In this document: positions 8,456 to 22,453 of the stretch, piece after piece
Numbering within the stretch: the stretch's first letter is position 1
How the letters are laid out: every line of letters begins with the position of its first letter
Origin: Viscum album
Lineage: Eukaryota; Streptophyta; Magnoliopsida; Santalales; Viscaceae
Assembly (NCBI GenBank): GCA_963277665.1
Contig: OY728119.1
Coordinates: 319,506,206-319,570,205 of the forward strand
Reading direction: 5' to 3'
Length of the DNA stretch: 64,000 nucleotides
Notes under the pieces: generated by a model
What the model saw: only the letters and a program-made list of their open reading frames with translations
Told to the model about the DNA's origin: nothing
Databases searched by the model: none
Program-made: the position numbers and the translations under genes

Positions 8456-10106
8456 TGAGAGGTGTGAGGAATTGGTTATAAGTTGTGTTCTTTTATAAGG
8501 GAGAGGAGGGAGGAATGTGTGAAAATATTATTTTATTATATAATGATATTCAGTTTCTAAAGGTACAAAAATCATTAAGATCAAATATAAGATGAATAAT
8601 ATTTGAAATAAAATCATACAATCATAGTTGGACATGTTTTGGATAATATTTTAATCATCTTAATCTTATTTATTTAAATCATTTATTAATGAGGTAAATG
8701 TTTCATCATTAGTGTGTCATGAATAATTTATATTATTTGGGGTCTAAATATTATAAAAAAACTAACATTATGTATGAAATCATATTAGATTTCAAATGAA
8801 TATCTATAGACAAAAATATTCCTTATATAACACCATATAAAATTTAATTTTCTAAACGATTGTTTTTATGTCGTTTTTGCCTTTACTTTAAATTAATAAA
8901 TCTAAAGTTTCATTATCATTTATAAGTGGCTCCATGTGGTCCCAAAATTGACCCAAAGATTCCCATGGTCGTCCATGACTCAACCAATAAGGTTAGAACA
9001 AGTGTTAAAAGTTATTTTTAATGATTATAATATTATATTTACGTTGAATTACCCTATTTACCAATAACCGTAGTAAAAAAAGTCAAAAGTTACTATTGAC
9101 AAAAAATTATATTGAATGTATTGAATCACATTTTACTTCTTGATAAAAAACATGTATGTTGTATTTTTTAAATTCAATTCACAGAAGTGGTAAAGTTTCA
9201 TTTAAATGAAAAATACATTTTTTTAACTACTACTAAGTGGTTTCACTTTTGAAAAAAATTGACGTTTTTCAGAAAAATACAAAACATTAATCATAAGCTG
9301 TATTTGATATTATGAATTCAAAAATGATGTCTATTTTTTAAAATTCAACTCATAGAAGTGGAAATAATTAATTTTAAAATTAATTCCTATTATCAAAAAA
9401 TAGTGTGTTTTTAAGAAACAATAACTATAAAAAGATTGATATTTGTTTATGTCTAATTTCAATGGGAAATTAATTCCAATGACAATGATTGGATTAAATG
9501 GTAAAAATATATTTTGATTTAACTTTAAATCCAATTAAAAAGATAATCTAACCATATAGATAAATTAGAATAAAACATAGTTTTGAATTAAAATACAATA
9601 TTTACACTATTAATTAAAAAATGAACTTTATCAGAAAAATTCCAAATATTTACACAAAGTAAAATTTGATTCCCCCATTATAAATAAGAATTCTATTTGG
9701 TCAAATAGAATGTATTATAGTGAACAAAATTATATTTCAAGATGGTTTTTCTATTAAAAGGCGGTAAATCAGCCTTTTAATCTAAATTATTCTTAAAATT
9801 TTATTCGTTCAAATTTTAAGCCTTCAAATTTTATTAAATAAATGTAAATACATTTAACAAACATGTATAATCATATTGTATTTAGATTTTTTCATTCTCG
9901 AAAATACAACTGCAAGGAGTTAACTGCCATTTAAAATAATAATATTATATTATTAGTGTGCAACATAAAATTTAAAAGAAACTCGTTGTTGCATATTGGG
10001 TACTCTATCGAACCTAGAATCCCCTTTAATGAAAAATTAATATTTAATTCAAAAATTTTAATAACATTGAAAATATTCTTATTCTTTATTCATCTGGGAT
10101 GTTATA
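8456..10106 (-). repeat. Element B 3' LTR, 5' portion, truncated by element A
   Basis: Aligns along its length with 15330-16990 at roughly 85% identity by eye. It ends with GGGATGTTATA (complement of the LTR start). The remainder should continue to the left of element A, outside the window. Confidence 0.9.
8491..8497 (-). promoter_or_regulatory. TATA box of B 3' LTR
   Basis: Complement reads TATAAAA after a CCTCCTCTC tract, as in the other LTRs of the family. Element A is inserted about 35 bp downstream, near the expected transcription start. Confidence 0.6.
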
Positions 10107-10121
10107 TCCTTCCCCCCATTT
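10107..10121 (-). other. Element B polypurine tract
   Basis: Plus-strand TCCTTCCCCCCATTT is the complement of a purine tract nearly identical to that of element C (26396-26410), and it touches the LTR edge. Confidence 0.88.
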
Positions 10122-12334
10122 GGGAATTCCGTCCTCCCAATTTTTAAAATAGGCTTCAGAACTTCATTAAAAGTCCCACATCAGAAAATAGTCTATAAAA
10201 CTATCACTTTAAAATAAAGGAAGAGAAGTAAAAAGGTTACCTGAGAAGCATATACTATGATTCCATGAAAACATGGATATAAAAGTGAGATGAAATCATC
10301 ATGTTTTGATGTAGAGTGATTGAAAACATTATTAGGAAAAAGTTAACCACCAGAAAATCACAAACATGTGATGGGTTCAATAGTTTTTGATTCCCCAAAA
10401 GGAAAAGTTAACAGACACTTTTTTGTTTTAAGATACTTTTCATTAAGTAATATATTTATGAGCTTAACTAAAATCATAAGGAATGATTATTACTTTTCAT
10501 GTAGACTTTTATCCTTCACTATATTTCTAACACAAGCTGATATTTACTCCATACGATGAGTATCCAGGATGACTTGTTTACATTAAAAGTGTTGTAATCA
10601 ACTTCAAGATAGTCAAATGATCCACAAAAGATGAATTATTAATTTCCCTTGTCTTTAGTTATTAACTAAAAACAAAATGTTTAGTACGAGATCTGATAAT
10701 CCCCCAAAAGGATAAAATTTTACATAAATTAAAACTAATCTTAATCTCCAAAACTTTTCTATCAAACCCCAAATTTCAACAAAGACAATTCAATAAACTG
10801 TTATCCTTAAAATTATTAAAAGTAATCAAATTTTTTTATAATCCAAATTTCAAAAGGATTTAATTAAATAAACTTCTATGATAGATCTTAACATTTATCT
10901 CCATGTAACACCAATTACTTAGAAAGTATCATATTGAAAAGTAATTAATCTAATCAAATTTTATCCATGATAGGTAAATCATTTTCGTAAATAAAAAAAT
11001 CAACTTGTTTCCATAATAAAAACATATATTCTTCAAAAATAAAATTTCAACCATTATTCCTCAATTGAAATCCCATTGTATTCTATCTTCCTTAGGCATA
11101 TAGTGTTTCATGAAAAGAGAGAATGTCTTCCACGACAACCTTGTATCACTTAATCACTAAATCAATTTTCAATACTATGTATATCCATTTGATAAAACAT
11201 AAGTTCCAAAAATAAACTTATTCATGTTCCATAAAAACATTTTACTAAAATAATAAGTCATACTAACCAGGGAAATCAAGTAGCATAGTTATAGGTGATG
11301 CTCCCTTGTCGCCCTTCGGTTGTGGGTTCGATTCATGCAGCCTTGTCAGATGTGACGGGTTGTCTCCCATCCTATGGGATGTCCTTTTTATAAAACTCAA
11401 AAATAAATCTAACATGTTGTAACCTCAAAGGTTTCCTTATAACTCTTATTTTCATCCAAATTCAATCTGATCTCTATATATTAATTCTTGATGTCTTATT
11501 TCACAACCATATGATAAAATAAAACATTCCCAAAAATGAATAACATCAAACCTTGATCATGGTGTCCATTTGGTTTCATCGTCATCTTGTTCACATAGGT
11601 AGAAGGTCCATGCATTGAAACAATGATTTAGAGTTCCTTTAAAATCATTTTCTTCCTCCATCCAAATACACCTTGTACAACATGTGTCACATGGGTGTTC
11701 ACATAAAAATAGTTTTTCAAAATAATCATGTATGACATATAATTTCAAAACATCTGATAAAACAAGATTTCTATAAAACAATCAAACCAAATTTGAGTTG
11801 AAACTTTCAATTAACTGTCTTTTTAAAATACCATAAGTATGTGCTGAGAGACTATATTTTAAAATCAAATATAAATAGTTTGTTCAAGGGTCTCCATCTT
11901 TAGAACCTTTTTTAAAATAATAATATGCTTCAAAATCTTGTGGTAAGGTAAAATATTTGAAAATGCCTTGATAATATTTTCCCTTCTTGAGAATATGATA
12001 ATATTGTGAAAATAGGATTTTTCTAAATACATCCCATGATCCATGATGATAACGAGGTATATTGGAGGTGTTTGATATCTCAAAAAACTACTTCCAAGTA
12101 AGTTGTATGCTAGAAAAATATTCACAATCATCTGAACGTGAATTTGCAATAATTATTGCAATCATGTCATCAGGAAGAGATAAAAACGTTGTTTGAGATC
12201 ACACTCCTTCCATTTGTAACTGACTTTCCTTGATCTGAAAATTTTATAAAACAATGATATAATTGAAATATTAGATAGTAACTAACCATATGACTAACCA
12301 AAATTCCTAATCCCTAAAGTTGTCTAAACTGAAC
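10122..12334 (-). other. Element B internal domain, non-coding
   Basis: Long stretches align with the interior of element C (for example 10320-10420 with 26130-26230, and the 10680-10990 region with 25530-25840) although neither copy keeps a long frame. A pyrimidine tract ending ATTTTCAG (minus strand, near 12240) may be the counterpart of the gag-proximal acceptor in C. Weak gag-like wording near 12050-12150 is too decayed to call. The small open frames here are not shared with C. Confidence 0.75.
11270..11400 (+). repeat. tRNA-derived (SINE-like) module inside B, antisense to the element
   Basis: GTGGGTTCGATT (11323-11334) is a tRNA T-arm/B box; an A-box relic TAGCATAGTTA lies 34 bases upstream (11282-11292). 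The same module, in the same place and orientation relative to the element, is in element C (25340-25470), with shared flanks GGACA on one side and TCCCTGGTTA on the other. This copy's stems are decayed. It is not a functional tRNA gene. Confidence 0.65.
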
Positions 12335-12345
12335 ATTGATACAAA
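12335..12345 (-). other. Element B primer binding site, decayed
   Basis: Minus strand reads TTTGTATCAAT, two mismatches from the TTGGTATCAGA of element C, at the expected distance from the LTR end. Confidence 0.7.
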
Positions 12346-15188
12346 CTATAAGGACCCGACCTTATAACATTAAATAATACTGAATTAAAATAATAATTCA
12401 CATTTTTTATATTTTCAGGTTTAGAGTTTTAGAGAATTAGGACACAACTAATACATAACAACTTTAATATTACAAGTATACACTACTACTCAGTATCGAG
12501 TTTTTCATAAATTAAAAACTCTTAAAAAGAAACATGTGTAGTTCCAAACAGCATGACATTTCCATGATCCCATCCTTGACTCTATTAATATTTAAGTATT
12601 GTGGAAAACATTTCGAAAAATTGGGATGAGCATAAAAATCTATGTAACGGTAATCAAATAATAATGTAAAACATTAGCCCATCAATAAATACAAATCAAT
12701 GAAACCATAATTTTGAATCATAACTTACCTTATGAAATCCTAATATTTATGAATAACACACACAATTCATAAATCATAAATGTTAATTATGGAATCAATA
12801 TCAAATTTACATTGTAGCTACCACATATAAATAGGTAGTTACACATGGAATACCCATCATAGTATATTCCCTAAATCTCATAGGAGAAACATCACATTTA
12901 CCTCCGTCACGTTACCCAATGCATTGGAAAGCTATCTCGGGCTCGCCTGTCCTAGGTTTATCATGGAACCAGCTGTATATGTAAAACATTCCCAATAACC
13001 GTAACATAATCATAATATATGACACATGTATAATGGAAATATAACATTTCCACATGCCAATATATCAAATCAAGATATGGAAATTAACAAATTTTTATCA
13101 AATCAATTTCGAAACCATTTAAAAATAGATTTTTAATCAATGTGTCCCATACCATGTTGATGATTTTAAATAAATTATCATTTGAAAAAATTAATGTCCA
13201 TATAAATAAATCCTAAAAGCCATTTTGAAAACATGGAAATTAATTAGAAATATTTAGAAGAATAAATCTTTAAAACATTTAAAACTATATTTTAGTTAAA
13301 GAGTTTTTAACATAAAAGAGAGACACATGAATACAAAAAATTGATGAACAAATTTTAATCATAACATTATAATATCCTGAGAATAAAGGGATTCTTGATA
13401 TAATATTTTAATGGACAGTATATACACCGTATAAGGGTTAATTGGTTCATAACAACAATGAAGTCTCAATGGAAATGTAAATTGAGATAAAATCCCTTAA
13501 AAAGATGGTATCCATAAATGAAGGATAAATATATCACATAATTATGTGTGAAAAATATAAATACACCCAAAATAAGTGGATATTAATTGTAAAAAAAGAA
13601 GAGGTCATTCACACATATTCATAGGATTACATATTCAAGAAGTATAAGTTGAACCTGAAGAATAGAAATTGGGTTAAGAGGTTCCCTTGTAAAATTTCGA
13701 CAGCCTAACGACATCACATTAAAATTCAGAAAATTATTTGATGATATAAAAAAGGGAATCTCATAACTTGTATATAATTTTTACATCAATAAAAATATAT
13801 AAGAACATATCCCAACATAATAATATGTAAATTAAAAGACATAACAAATAGAAGTTTTTTATAAAGAGGAGGGTGAAAGGTTCCCTAACCAATTTGGTAA
13901 CTTACAAAAAAACGCCACATGAAAGAAGGATCATACAATGAAGATGTAAATACACATAAATTAAGGTATATTTCATAAATTGTACAATCATGGGATGTAC
14001 ATACACCACACAAAATGAAAATAGTGGCAAATACAACATGAATCTCATGAGAATAAAAAGTGAGATGAAACCCTTTACCATGTTGTAATCAACTAAGTTG
14101 TATGACCAAAAGCTAATAACCACAAAATGAATCATAGAATACCATGAATATAATTCTAATAAAGATAATATATATCAATGGTAGTACACCTTACACCAAT
14201 AGTAATAAATAATTGACGAACAATGGAAATCTCACGAAATTAAAATTGAGATAAGAAATCCCTTACATCATGTCTGAATTGACTCGATTGTTATCTAATC
14301 TCCTGAATAATAAAACAAAGTTAATTTATACTTTCTTAAGAACATTTTTCAAGTTTATTATTCCTTTTATATCACTTATTAACATGTTATAAACATTATT
14401 TAATCCTTTAAGTTAATACCGTCCATTTTATCGATATTTGGTACTTGAGTCAAAAATGGACATCTTATAATCACATGTTGTTCATGTGGTCAATGGTTCA
14501 TTATATACAGACCAATATTAATTATTTTGATATCATATATATCATATATTTCCATTATATACATGTATTTTTATTAGTACATAACATTTGGAGGAAAAAA
14601 ATGAAATGCATCGTTCATGGAGACAGTAAGTTGTATGTACGCATTAATGATACTTTCATTTCTATTTCTTATTTTAATGGAATTAAAACGTAATTATATA
14701 TAGTTATATTATTTTTAAAGTATAATATCATATATAATATCATTAGATAATTTTTTTATACATCCCACATAAGGCATTAATGAGTCACATCACTTTGAGG
14801 GGGCAGTAGTTCGCACTTCCTCAAATGAAATTTTAATATTTAACCACTATGGAAACCAAAAGGTGTTCATAAATGGAAAGTATAGAAGAATAATTAAATT
14901 ATAAACATAATATATATATATCATATGTAAATACATTTCTATCATAATGGCCACCATGAGAGGTGGTATGAGGTAATTGAACAATGATCGTCTCGTGAGG
15001 CGTTAGTTTTCCATCCACAGAAACATTATGTTCATCACCCATTAGATGGAGGTGTGTGTAATTTTAGTTTGAATAATTATCATAAAAATATCCTAGTATA
15101 TTTATGATACTATTTTTGTAACAAAAGAAGGAATAAAAAGAGTTTAGGGTTTGGAGAAGTAAAATAAAATAAAATAATTTAAGAGAAA

Positions 15189-15200
15189 CTCTTACCTTTA
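15189..15200 (-). other. Candidate 5' splice site in B LTR leader
   Basis: Minus strand reads TAAAG|GTAAGAG, a near-consensus plant donor about 170 bases downstream of the TATA box. Element C has AAAG|GTAACTC at the same place. Confidence 0.45.
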
Positions 15201-15365
15201 ATTTTGGTAACTCCCTTTTGTTTGAACCAAAGGACTTCTTGAAGTTCCTTCTGCCTAAGGTAAGGCTTCTATGTATAGGAGTGGGATGTAGGGAGATTAA
15301 TCGGGTAGATTTTGGATGATCCAAATGGCTTGAGAGGTGTGATTAATTGTTTACAAGTGGTCTCC

Positions 15366-15372
15366 TTTTATA
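15366..15372 (-). promoter_or_regulatory. TATA box of B 5' LTR
   Basis: Minus strand reads CCCCTCCTCTCACTTATAAAAG; the TATAAAA core and the preceding CT-rich tract are conserved in all four LTR copies of this family in the window. Confidence 0.65.
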
Positions 15373-16990
15373 AGTGAGAGGAGGGGCTCTTTAAGAAAGT
15401 GTGAAAATATTGTTTTATTATAAAATGATATTCAGTTTCTAAAGGATGAAAAATAATTAAGGTCAAATATATGATGAATAATATTCGAAATAAAATCATC
15501 CAATAAGAATTGGACCTGTTTTGGGTTATATTTTAATAATTATAATCTATTTATTTAAATCATTTATAATGAGGTAAATACTGCATTATTATTGTGTCAA
15601 GAATAATTTATATTATTTGATGTCTAAAAATTAAAAAAAAACACGATGGGGGATATATTATTATCCTTCCAATTAATATTTATAGACAAAAATACTTCTT
15701 TTTATAACACCATATGAATGTTTATTTACTAAACGATATTTTTTATGTCATTTTTTTTCTTTACTTTAAATTAATTAATTAAAAGTTTCATTATCATTTA
15801 TATGTGGCTCCATGGGGTCCCAAAATTTACCCAAAGATGCCCATGGTCGTCCATGACTCATCCAATAAGGCTAGGACAAGTGGTAAAGGTAATTTTTAAT
15901 TATTATAATATTCTTTTTACCTTGAATTAACCTATTTTCCTTTAACCGCGGTTAACAAAAGTCAAAAGTTACAATTCACAAAAAGTTATTTTCATATTAA
16001 TGAACCACATTATACTTCTTCATAACAACCATGTATGTCTTATTTTACAAATTAAATTCACAGAAGTGGTAAATTTTCATTTAAATGAAAAAGTCTGTTT
16101 TTTAACTACCACTAAGTGGTTTCACTATTCATCAAAAATTGATGTTTTTTAGAAAAATTCCAGAAATTTTGGCTAAGATATATTTGATATTATGAATTCA
16201 AAAATTCCATCTGTTTTTCCAAATTTCAAACATAGAAGTAGCATTAATTAATTTTAAAATTAATTCCCTATTATCAAAAGAAATAGCGTGTTTTTAAGAA
16301 ATAATAACTATGAAAAGATTGATACATGTTTATGTTTAATTTCAAAGCGAAATTAATTTAAATGAACAAAATTGGATTAAATGTTAAAAAATATATTTTA
16401 ATTTAACTTTAAAACCATTTTAAATGATAATATAATGATATAAATAAATTATATTAAAACATAGTTTTGAATTAAAATTCAAAATTTACAGTATTCCTTA
16501 AAAAATGAACTTTATCAGAAAAATTAAAAAAAAATTACTCAAAGTAAATTTTGATGTCGCCGTTATAAATAAGGATTTTATTTGGTAAAATTGAATTTAT
16601 TAGAGTGACCAAAATTATATTTAAAGAGGTTTCCCCATTAAAAGTCGTTAAAACGGCCTTTTAATGTAAATTATACTTAAAATAAGATTCATTAACATTT
16701 AAAGCCTCTATCTTTTATTGGATAAATGTAAATATATTTAACAAACTTGTAGAATCATATTGTAGTAAGTTTTGTTCATTCCCACCAATACAACTGTTAG
16801 GAGTTATCTTCAATTTAAAATAATAATATTATATTATTAGTATGCAATGTAAGATTTCAAAGAAACCTATTGTTGCATATTGGTTATGCAATCGAACATA
16901 ATATCCCCTTTAATGTAAAATTAATATTTAATTAAAAAATATTAATAAATATGAAATGTGTCTTGTTCTTTATTTATCTGGGATGTTACA

Positions 16991-18470
16991 GTTGTCACGC
17001 CACCACTCTTATAGTATGGCAGGGAGGCATGAATTGGGCCCACTGATAGTGGGACTGTACATGATCATATGTCAACATGGCATACTCCTGAGGGACATTC
17101 GAAAGGTGGAGAGCATGTTGTTCTTTTTAGTGGACACACAGTAGTACATGTCCTATTGTAGGATGAGGTTCAGAGGGAGTTTAATACATCCCCATTGGCA
17201 ATACCTCCATGTGTGGAAATTATGATCAAGTATCACCAACATTAATTTTGGTGGCTAGGGTTGAAGAAAGGAGTTTCATAGTTTGTTTTATAGTGCATTA
17301 CTTGTCAAAAAGTGAAGACCAATCACTATGTTACAGAGGGTTTAGCGCAATCCCTTGATGTTCCAAATTTGAAGTGGGATAAAATATCATTGGACTTCCG
17401 GACTAGTATACCATCAACATCTAAGGGAAAAAATTCCATCTAGGTGATCATTGTCTGACTCACCAAGTCGGCCCACTACCTAGATATCCAACAACAAAGC
17501 TAAATAGAGAGATTGAGGAGACAATATGTGTAAGAGGTAGTTTGAATCCATAGTGTCCCATTGATAATAGTTTCTTATTATGATTCTCATAATATAATTT
17601 AGTTGTTAAAGGGATTACCTACATTGTTTTGTACCCAAATACACTTGAGCATAGCATTTCAACAACAAATGGATGAATAAATTGAGTATACCATTCAAGT
17701 TTTGGAGGAAAAACTGTGGGGTTTCATGTTAAAATTTGTCTATAGTTGAGAGGATCACCAACCACTGGTAGATTCTTAAAATGAAAACTACTATCATTAA
17801 ACCATTGGTATAGAACTATTCAAGGATTTGTACGATTGATCTTATATGCCACAACATTGCTGGACTAAACTAAGAGAGTCATGAATCATGGGCTCGGAGT
17901 TGGTGCAAGATATAATAGAGAATGTGTAGGTCATATATAGTGGATTAAGATATCATAGATCTATAAAAAGTATTATGATGATAGGATATGTAGGCATATT
18001 GATTATGAGTAATGAGACCATGTGCTCCTACATGTTTCACCTCGGAAGGGATTATAGAGATTCAGTTGAGTTGAAAATCTATCACCAAGGTTCCTCAACT
18101 CTTTCCAGATATGAAAAAGAGTTGTCTAGGTTGTGTACATTTTAAATATACAACTACTGTTATATTGAGTGCATGATGTCTTCAAAGTCTCATAGCTAAA
18201 GAGATAAGAGCATAACCCATATTACGTCATTATCTGGGGCGATCTAGACATCAAGGATGATTCAAATTTTGTGGATCATGCAGTGGATATAAAATATTAG
18301 AAGGGTAATATCCTTCATGAGTAATATATTACATTATTTTGTGTCTAGTTGTAGCATGAGAATCTCTATGATAAAACATGGTAGAGAGAGGCTCAGATTT
18401 ATGCTCATTACCCATATCTACTTGAGTATCCCCGGTTTTGGATTTTGAGGATGTAATGCCCCAATGTGGG
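16991..18470 (+). pseudogene. pol: Element D pol remnant: integrase to chromodomain
   Basis: A heavily decayed chromovirus pol, cut at its left end by element B. Traces read in order: FNTSPLAIPP and ITCQKVK (integrase zinc finger, 17180-17315), LKWDKISLDF (17370-17400), IPSTSKGKNSI and LTKSAHYL (17410-17482), VSPRKGL (about 18030), and a chromodomain ending REAQIYAHYPYLL (about 18388-18426). Many stops and frameshifts occur; the second catalytic Asp region reads VSYYD in place of VSDRD. The order and wording match element A's integrase, so D is an older Tekay-type relative. It ends at the PPT-like ATGTGGGAAGAA (18464-18475). Confidence 0.88.
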
Positions 18471-18480
18471 AAGAATCTAA

Positions 18481-20108
18481 TGTATCAAATTTTACTTGTA
18501 TTTTTTTTATATTATATGGATTGGATTAGATACAAGTCAGGGAGATGGAATGTGATTATGTGTCCCACTGTTCCCAAAATAAATGTTTAAAAAATATAAA
18601 AATATTTAATAACAGGCACACATAGTTTTTCTGAAAAATTGTAATAACATTAAAAAAAGTTATGAGATCCTAAATACAATGGTATCATTGAAATTAGAAC
18701 AACACCATTACCCTATGTGCAACCTAATTTTAGGTATTGTGGGTTGTTTTTGGAATAAGATTTCGGGGATGTAAAAGGAATATAATTTTTAAAAAAATTA
18801 GTTCATCGATAAAATGACTTTTTCTTTTAAATGTATCCTTATGAAAAAATCATAGGGTTGGATGCATAACCCTTGAGACACCATATGATAGTTAAAGTGA
18901 ACTTTATATAATCCTCTTAGGTGGACGATGAAACATTTTGGATGAATCAATCAACAAAACATTATATTCAATGAATCTTTCCAACGATTGCAATAACATA
19001 TTGTTCATCGACTTCAATCAAACAAAATCATGGAAGGAAGATGTATATTATGATTTCCATCCTATTATTAATCCAAAAAAATTAGATCCATTCATATAAC
19101 AATAATTGATATTAACATCATTAATATATTTAAAAATATATATATTTATTGTATGTTTTTTTATTTATACCTCTTCGTTAGTCAATTTAATTGAAGAAAA
19201 CCAAGGATGACATAAATAATATTCAAGGATCATTCCTTAGGGTAACTATTTTTGATTTTATACAAATGTTCTCCATTTTCTTCATTTTTGGAAACCCACA
19301 GTTTCTAGCTCTACATTATTAGGGGGTTCCGAACACAATCAAACCCCCTCATTCGAGGAGAATTGACAATTGAGAAACAATTTTTGTAGATTGTGGGAAA
19401 GAGAGCTTTAAACTATGAGCGATTGGTTTTTCTATTTTTGTTGGAGGGGGTGGTCTATGGATGGGATAGATAACATGACACAAGAGACCGGCTGTTGGGG
19501 ATGGTCTGCTGCAGCAACTAGTGGCAGCAGCGGGATGGACTATTGGTAGTTAGAGATGGTTGTAAGGAAGAGAAGTAAAAAACACATTATAGGTTGGTAT
19601 AGTGGTCTAAGACAAGTGGATGGGATGGGTCAGTTCAGAAATTTGTGGTAGGAAAGTAGTTCGGGCTGGATCTAGGTCAAACCCAGGTCAGATCTAGGGC
19701 AAGAGTGGTGGATCCTGGTTACAGTTGATCATGATGGAAAACTATTGGGGCAGTAACCACATGGTTACACCACATGGTATGTCATCTGACCACAGTATTA
19801 TGTGCACCTAATGAGGCAGTAGGTATTTGTGCCATAGTGGTATGTCCCTGGGCCCTGATTGGCTTGCGGGTGGTTTTTCTAAATTGAGCATATCATCTAA
19901 AATAATCATCTAATCTACGAGAAATATATGGAGCTGAGACCCTTATGTGGAGGAGGACATTTTGGGGAATGTGAGTGTTTTTATTTTGGACTAGTATAGG
20001 TTGAGAGAATTTCCTTTATCTTTTCCTCTGAGATTCAGTACAACATTACATCTACATCACTGATTGTAATCCCCTGTAGAGGTTGAGTCTCAAATATCAT
20101 ATAATATT
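18481..20108 (+). repeat. Element D 3' LTR, first part
   Basis: Begins TGTATCAAATTTT directly after the PPT-like tract, aligning with the start of A's LTR. It is interrupted at 20109 by element C and resumes at 31052. Confidence 0.78.
20104..20108. other. Target site duplication of element C, left copy
   Basis: ATATT immediately before the LTR start, identical to 31047-31051. Because the LTR ends in TTATA, the visible identity extends to TATAATATT. Confidence 0.88.
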
Positions 20109-21733
20109 TGTAACACCCCAGGTAAATAAGGAATATGACATTTTCATATTTATCCATATTTGTGAATAAAATATTAATATGACTTTAAAGGGGGAGCTAT
20201 GCTCGATGGCGTACCCAACACGCAACAACGAGTTTCTGGGGAATCTTACGTTGCACTCTAATAATAAAATAATATTATTTTAAAATGGTAGTTAACATGT
20301 AGCCGTTATAATGGTGGGAATGGATAGAAATAACTAAAATATGATTATATATGTTTTTAATGTTTTTACATTTATCCAATAAAAGCTAAAGGCTTAAAAT
20401 ACAGAAAGAAATCAATTCTAGAATTTTATACCCTAATTTTCACTAAAGGTTCACTTATCACCTTTTGATGGAGAAATGTCATTAAATATTGTTTTGATCA
20501 CTCTTATACATTATTTTAGACCAAATAAACTCTTCTTTAGAATTGGGACATCAAAATTTACTTTGTGTAAATTTTTGGTATCTTTCTGATAAAGTTCATT
20601 TTTTTAATGAATAGTGTAAAATGTTGTATTTTAATTCAAATCCTCTTATTAATCTAATTTATTTATATGATTAGATTATATTTTTAATTGGTTTTAAAGT
20701 GAAATTAGAAAATATTTTTACCATTAAATCAAATGGTGGTCATTGGAATCAATTTCACTTTGAAATTAGACTTAAACTGGTGTCAATCTTTTGATACTTA
20801 TTGTTTTATAAAAACACGCTCTTTGCTCTGACAGCGGGAATTAATTATTAAATTAATTAGTGTGACTTATATGTTTTGAATTTTGTAAAATAGACTTCAT
20901 TTTTGAATTCGGAATATCAAAAATAGCTTAGGGTGAATTTTTGGTAATTTTCTGAAAAACTTCAATTTTTGATGAATAGTGAACCACTTAGTGGTACTTA
21001 TAAAAGCTGATTTTTCGTTTAAATGAAATTTTACCACTTATGTGTTTTGAATTTCAAAAATCCGACATACATGGTTGTCATTAAGAAGTAAAATGTGGTT
21101 CAATGGGATAAAAATAATTTTTGGTGAATAGTAACTTATTAAGTTTTTAATCGCGATTAGTGGTAATTAGTGTAGTTTAAGGTATAAATAATACTTTAAT
21201 AATATGAAATGACCTAGACACATGTCCCAAGCTCATTGGTTGTGTCATGGCCGACCATGAAAAACCATGGGTCAACTTGGGTCCCCATGGATCCACTTTT
21301 GTTGGGAAATGACATAAATTACTTTTTATTTAATGTAAAAGTAAAATTGACACAAACATGATATGTTTTACTAAAACAATTTTTAAGTAGGGTTATACAA
21401 GTCGTATTTTTAATTATAAATAGTAATTGGAAAGATAAAAGGATTTCCTAGATCATAGTATTTGTTTTATAATTTTTAGACATTAAATAAATTAAATTAT
21501 TTATGACATAATAATGATGCAGCGATGAAATCATAATTTGACGATTTAAATAAAATGGATAGATAATGTAAAATCTATGAACTACACATGTCCAAAACTT
21601 ATTGGATGGGTGGATTTCGAACCTTTATAACCATATACACGAATTATATCAATGTGGGACCTTTTAAAACCGAAACACATTTTCAAATAAAGTAATATTT
21701 CTTTACTTTCCAAAAGTGCCCCTCCTCTCCTCT

Positions 21734-21740
21734 TATAAAT
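21734..21740 (+). promoter_or_regulatory. TATA box of C 5' LTR
   Basis: TATAAAT follows CCCCTCCTCTCCTCT and precedes a C-rich start region. It is 1.6 kb into the LTR, so U3 would be about 1.65 kb and R-U5 about 3 kb. Confidence 0.68.
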
Positions 21741-21904
21741 GGCCCCCACCTCTACCTCATTTCACACACTCCACAAGCCTTTGGCTCGGCCAACCCCTGC
21801 CCATTTACTCTCTCCACATCCCTCTCCTCATCCTAGGGGATTCCCTTTGGGCATAATCCTTTCAAAGGAAGACTTTAGGCTCAAATCAAAAGGAGTTACA
21901 CTTT

Positions 21905-21915
21905 TAAAGGTAACT
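21905..21915 (+). other. Candidate 5' splice site in C LTR leader
   Basis: AAAG|GTAACTC (GT at 21910-21911), 170 bases downstream of the TATA box. In the 3' LTR the site reads AAAGTTAACT and is weakened. Proposed acceptor: 24942. Confidence 0.4.
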
Positions 21916-22453
21916 CATTCTCTCTTGTTCATTTGTTTTATTTTGCTTCTCCAACCCTCTAAACTCTTTTTATTTACTTCTTTTGTAACAACACCAATAT
22001 CTTCAATATACTAGGATGTTGTTATAATATTTATTGGAGCTACACTCTCACACAACTACATCAAATGGTTAAAGAACATACGGTTTCCGTGGATGGCGAA
22101 ATTCTGCCTCCCGAAGTGATGATTGTTCAACACTCATTTAACACGTTCAAAGGTGGCCATTATGATGTCACTATTTTTATATATGATATATAATATGTTT
22201 ATGTTTTATTTATGCTTCTGTATTTTTCATTTTTGTCTTAACTTTATGGCTTCCATTATGGGTATACGCGATATCTTCATTTAAGGAAGTGCGGACTACC
22301 ACCCCCTCAAAGTGATTTGATTCGTTAAATACCATATGTGGGATGTATAAAGGATGGAAATATGATATTATATATGAAATTATACTTAATTATAATATAC
22401 ATTTATATCATTATTATTCCATTCTATAAAATATGAAATAGAAATGAAAGTAG

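Larger units (their letters stand above)
8456..16990 (-). mobile_element. Element B: LARD-like non-coding LTR retrotransposon
   Basis: Read on the minus strand: 5' LTR 16990-12347, PBS, internal domain 12346-10107, PPT, then a 3' LTR from 10106 interrupted at 8456 by the insertion of A. The internal domain is 2.2 kb and has no recognisable pol. The long LTRs, short conserved non-coding interior and lack of enzymes fit the large retrotransposon derivative (LARD) class, which is mobilised by other elements. Element C is of the same family. B is inserted in the integrase region of element D; the right flank GTTGT (16991-16995) should be one target duplication copy. Confidence 0.88.
12347..16990 (-). 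repeat. Element B 5' LTR (4644 bp)
   Basis: Minus strand starts TGTAACATCCC (16990) and ends CCTTATA (12347), matching the 4.63 kb LTRs of element C along the whole length. It includes the TATA box, the splice-donor-like GTAAGAG (15189-15195) and the conserved CCAATGCATTGG block near 12916-12927. Confidence 0.92.

Noticed and set aside
21739..22014. 91-codon frame in C's LTR, with related frames at 28086-28319 and on the minus strand at 15064-15324
   Set aside because: The frame persists because the LTRs are homologous. It starts right at the TATA box and the proposed splice donor lies within it, and the ATG is lost in the 3' LTR copy. No protein family is recognised.
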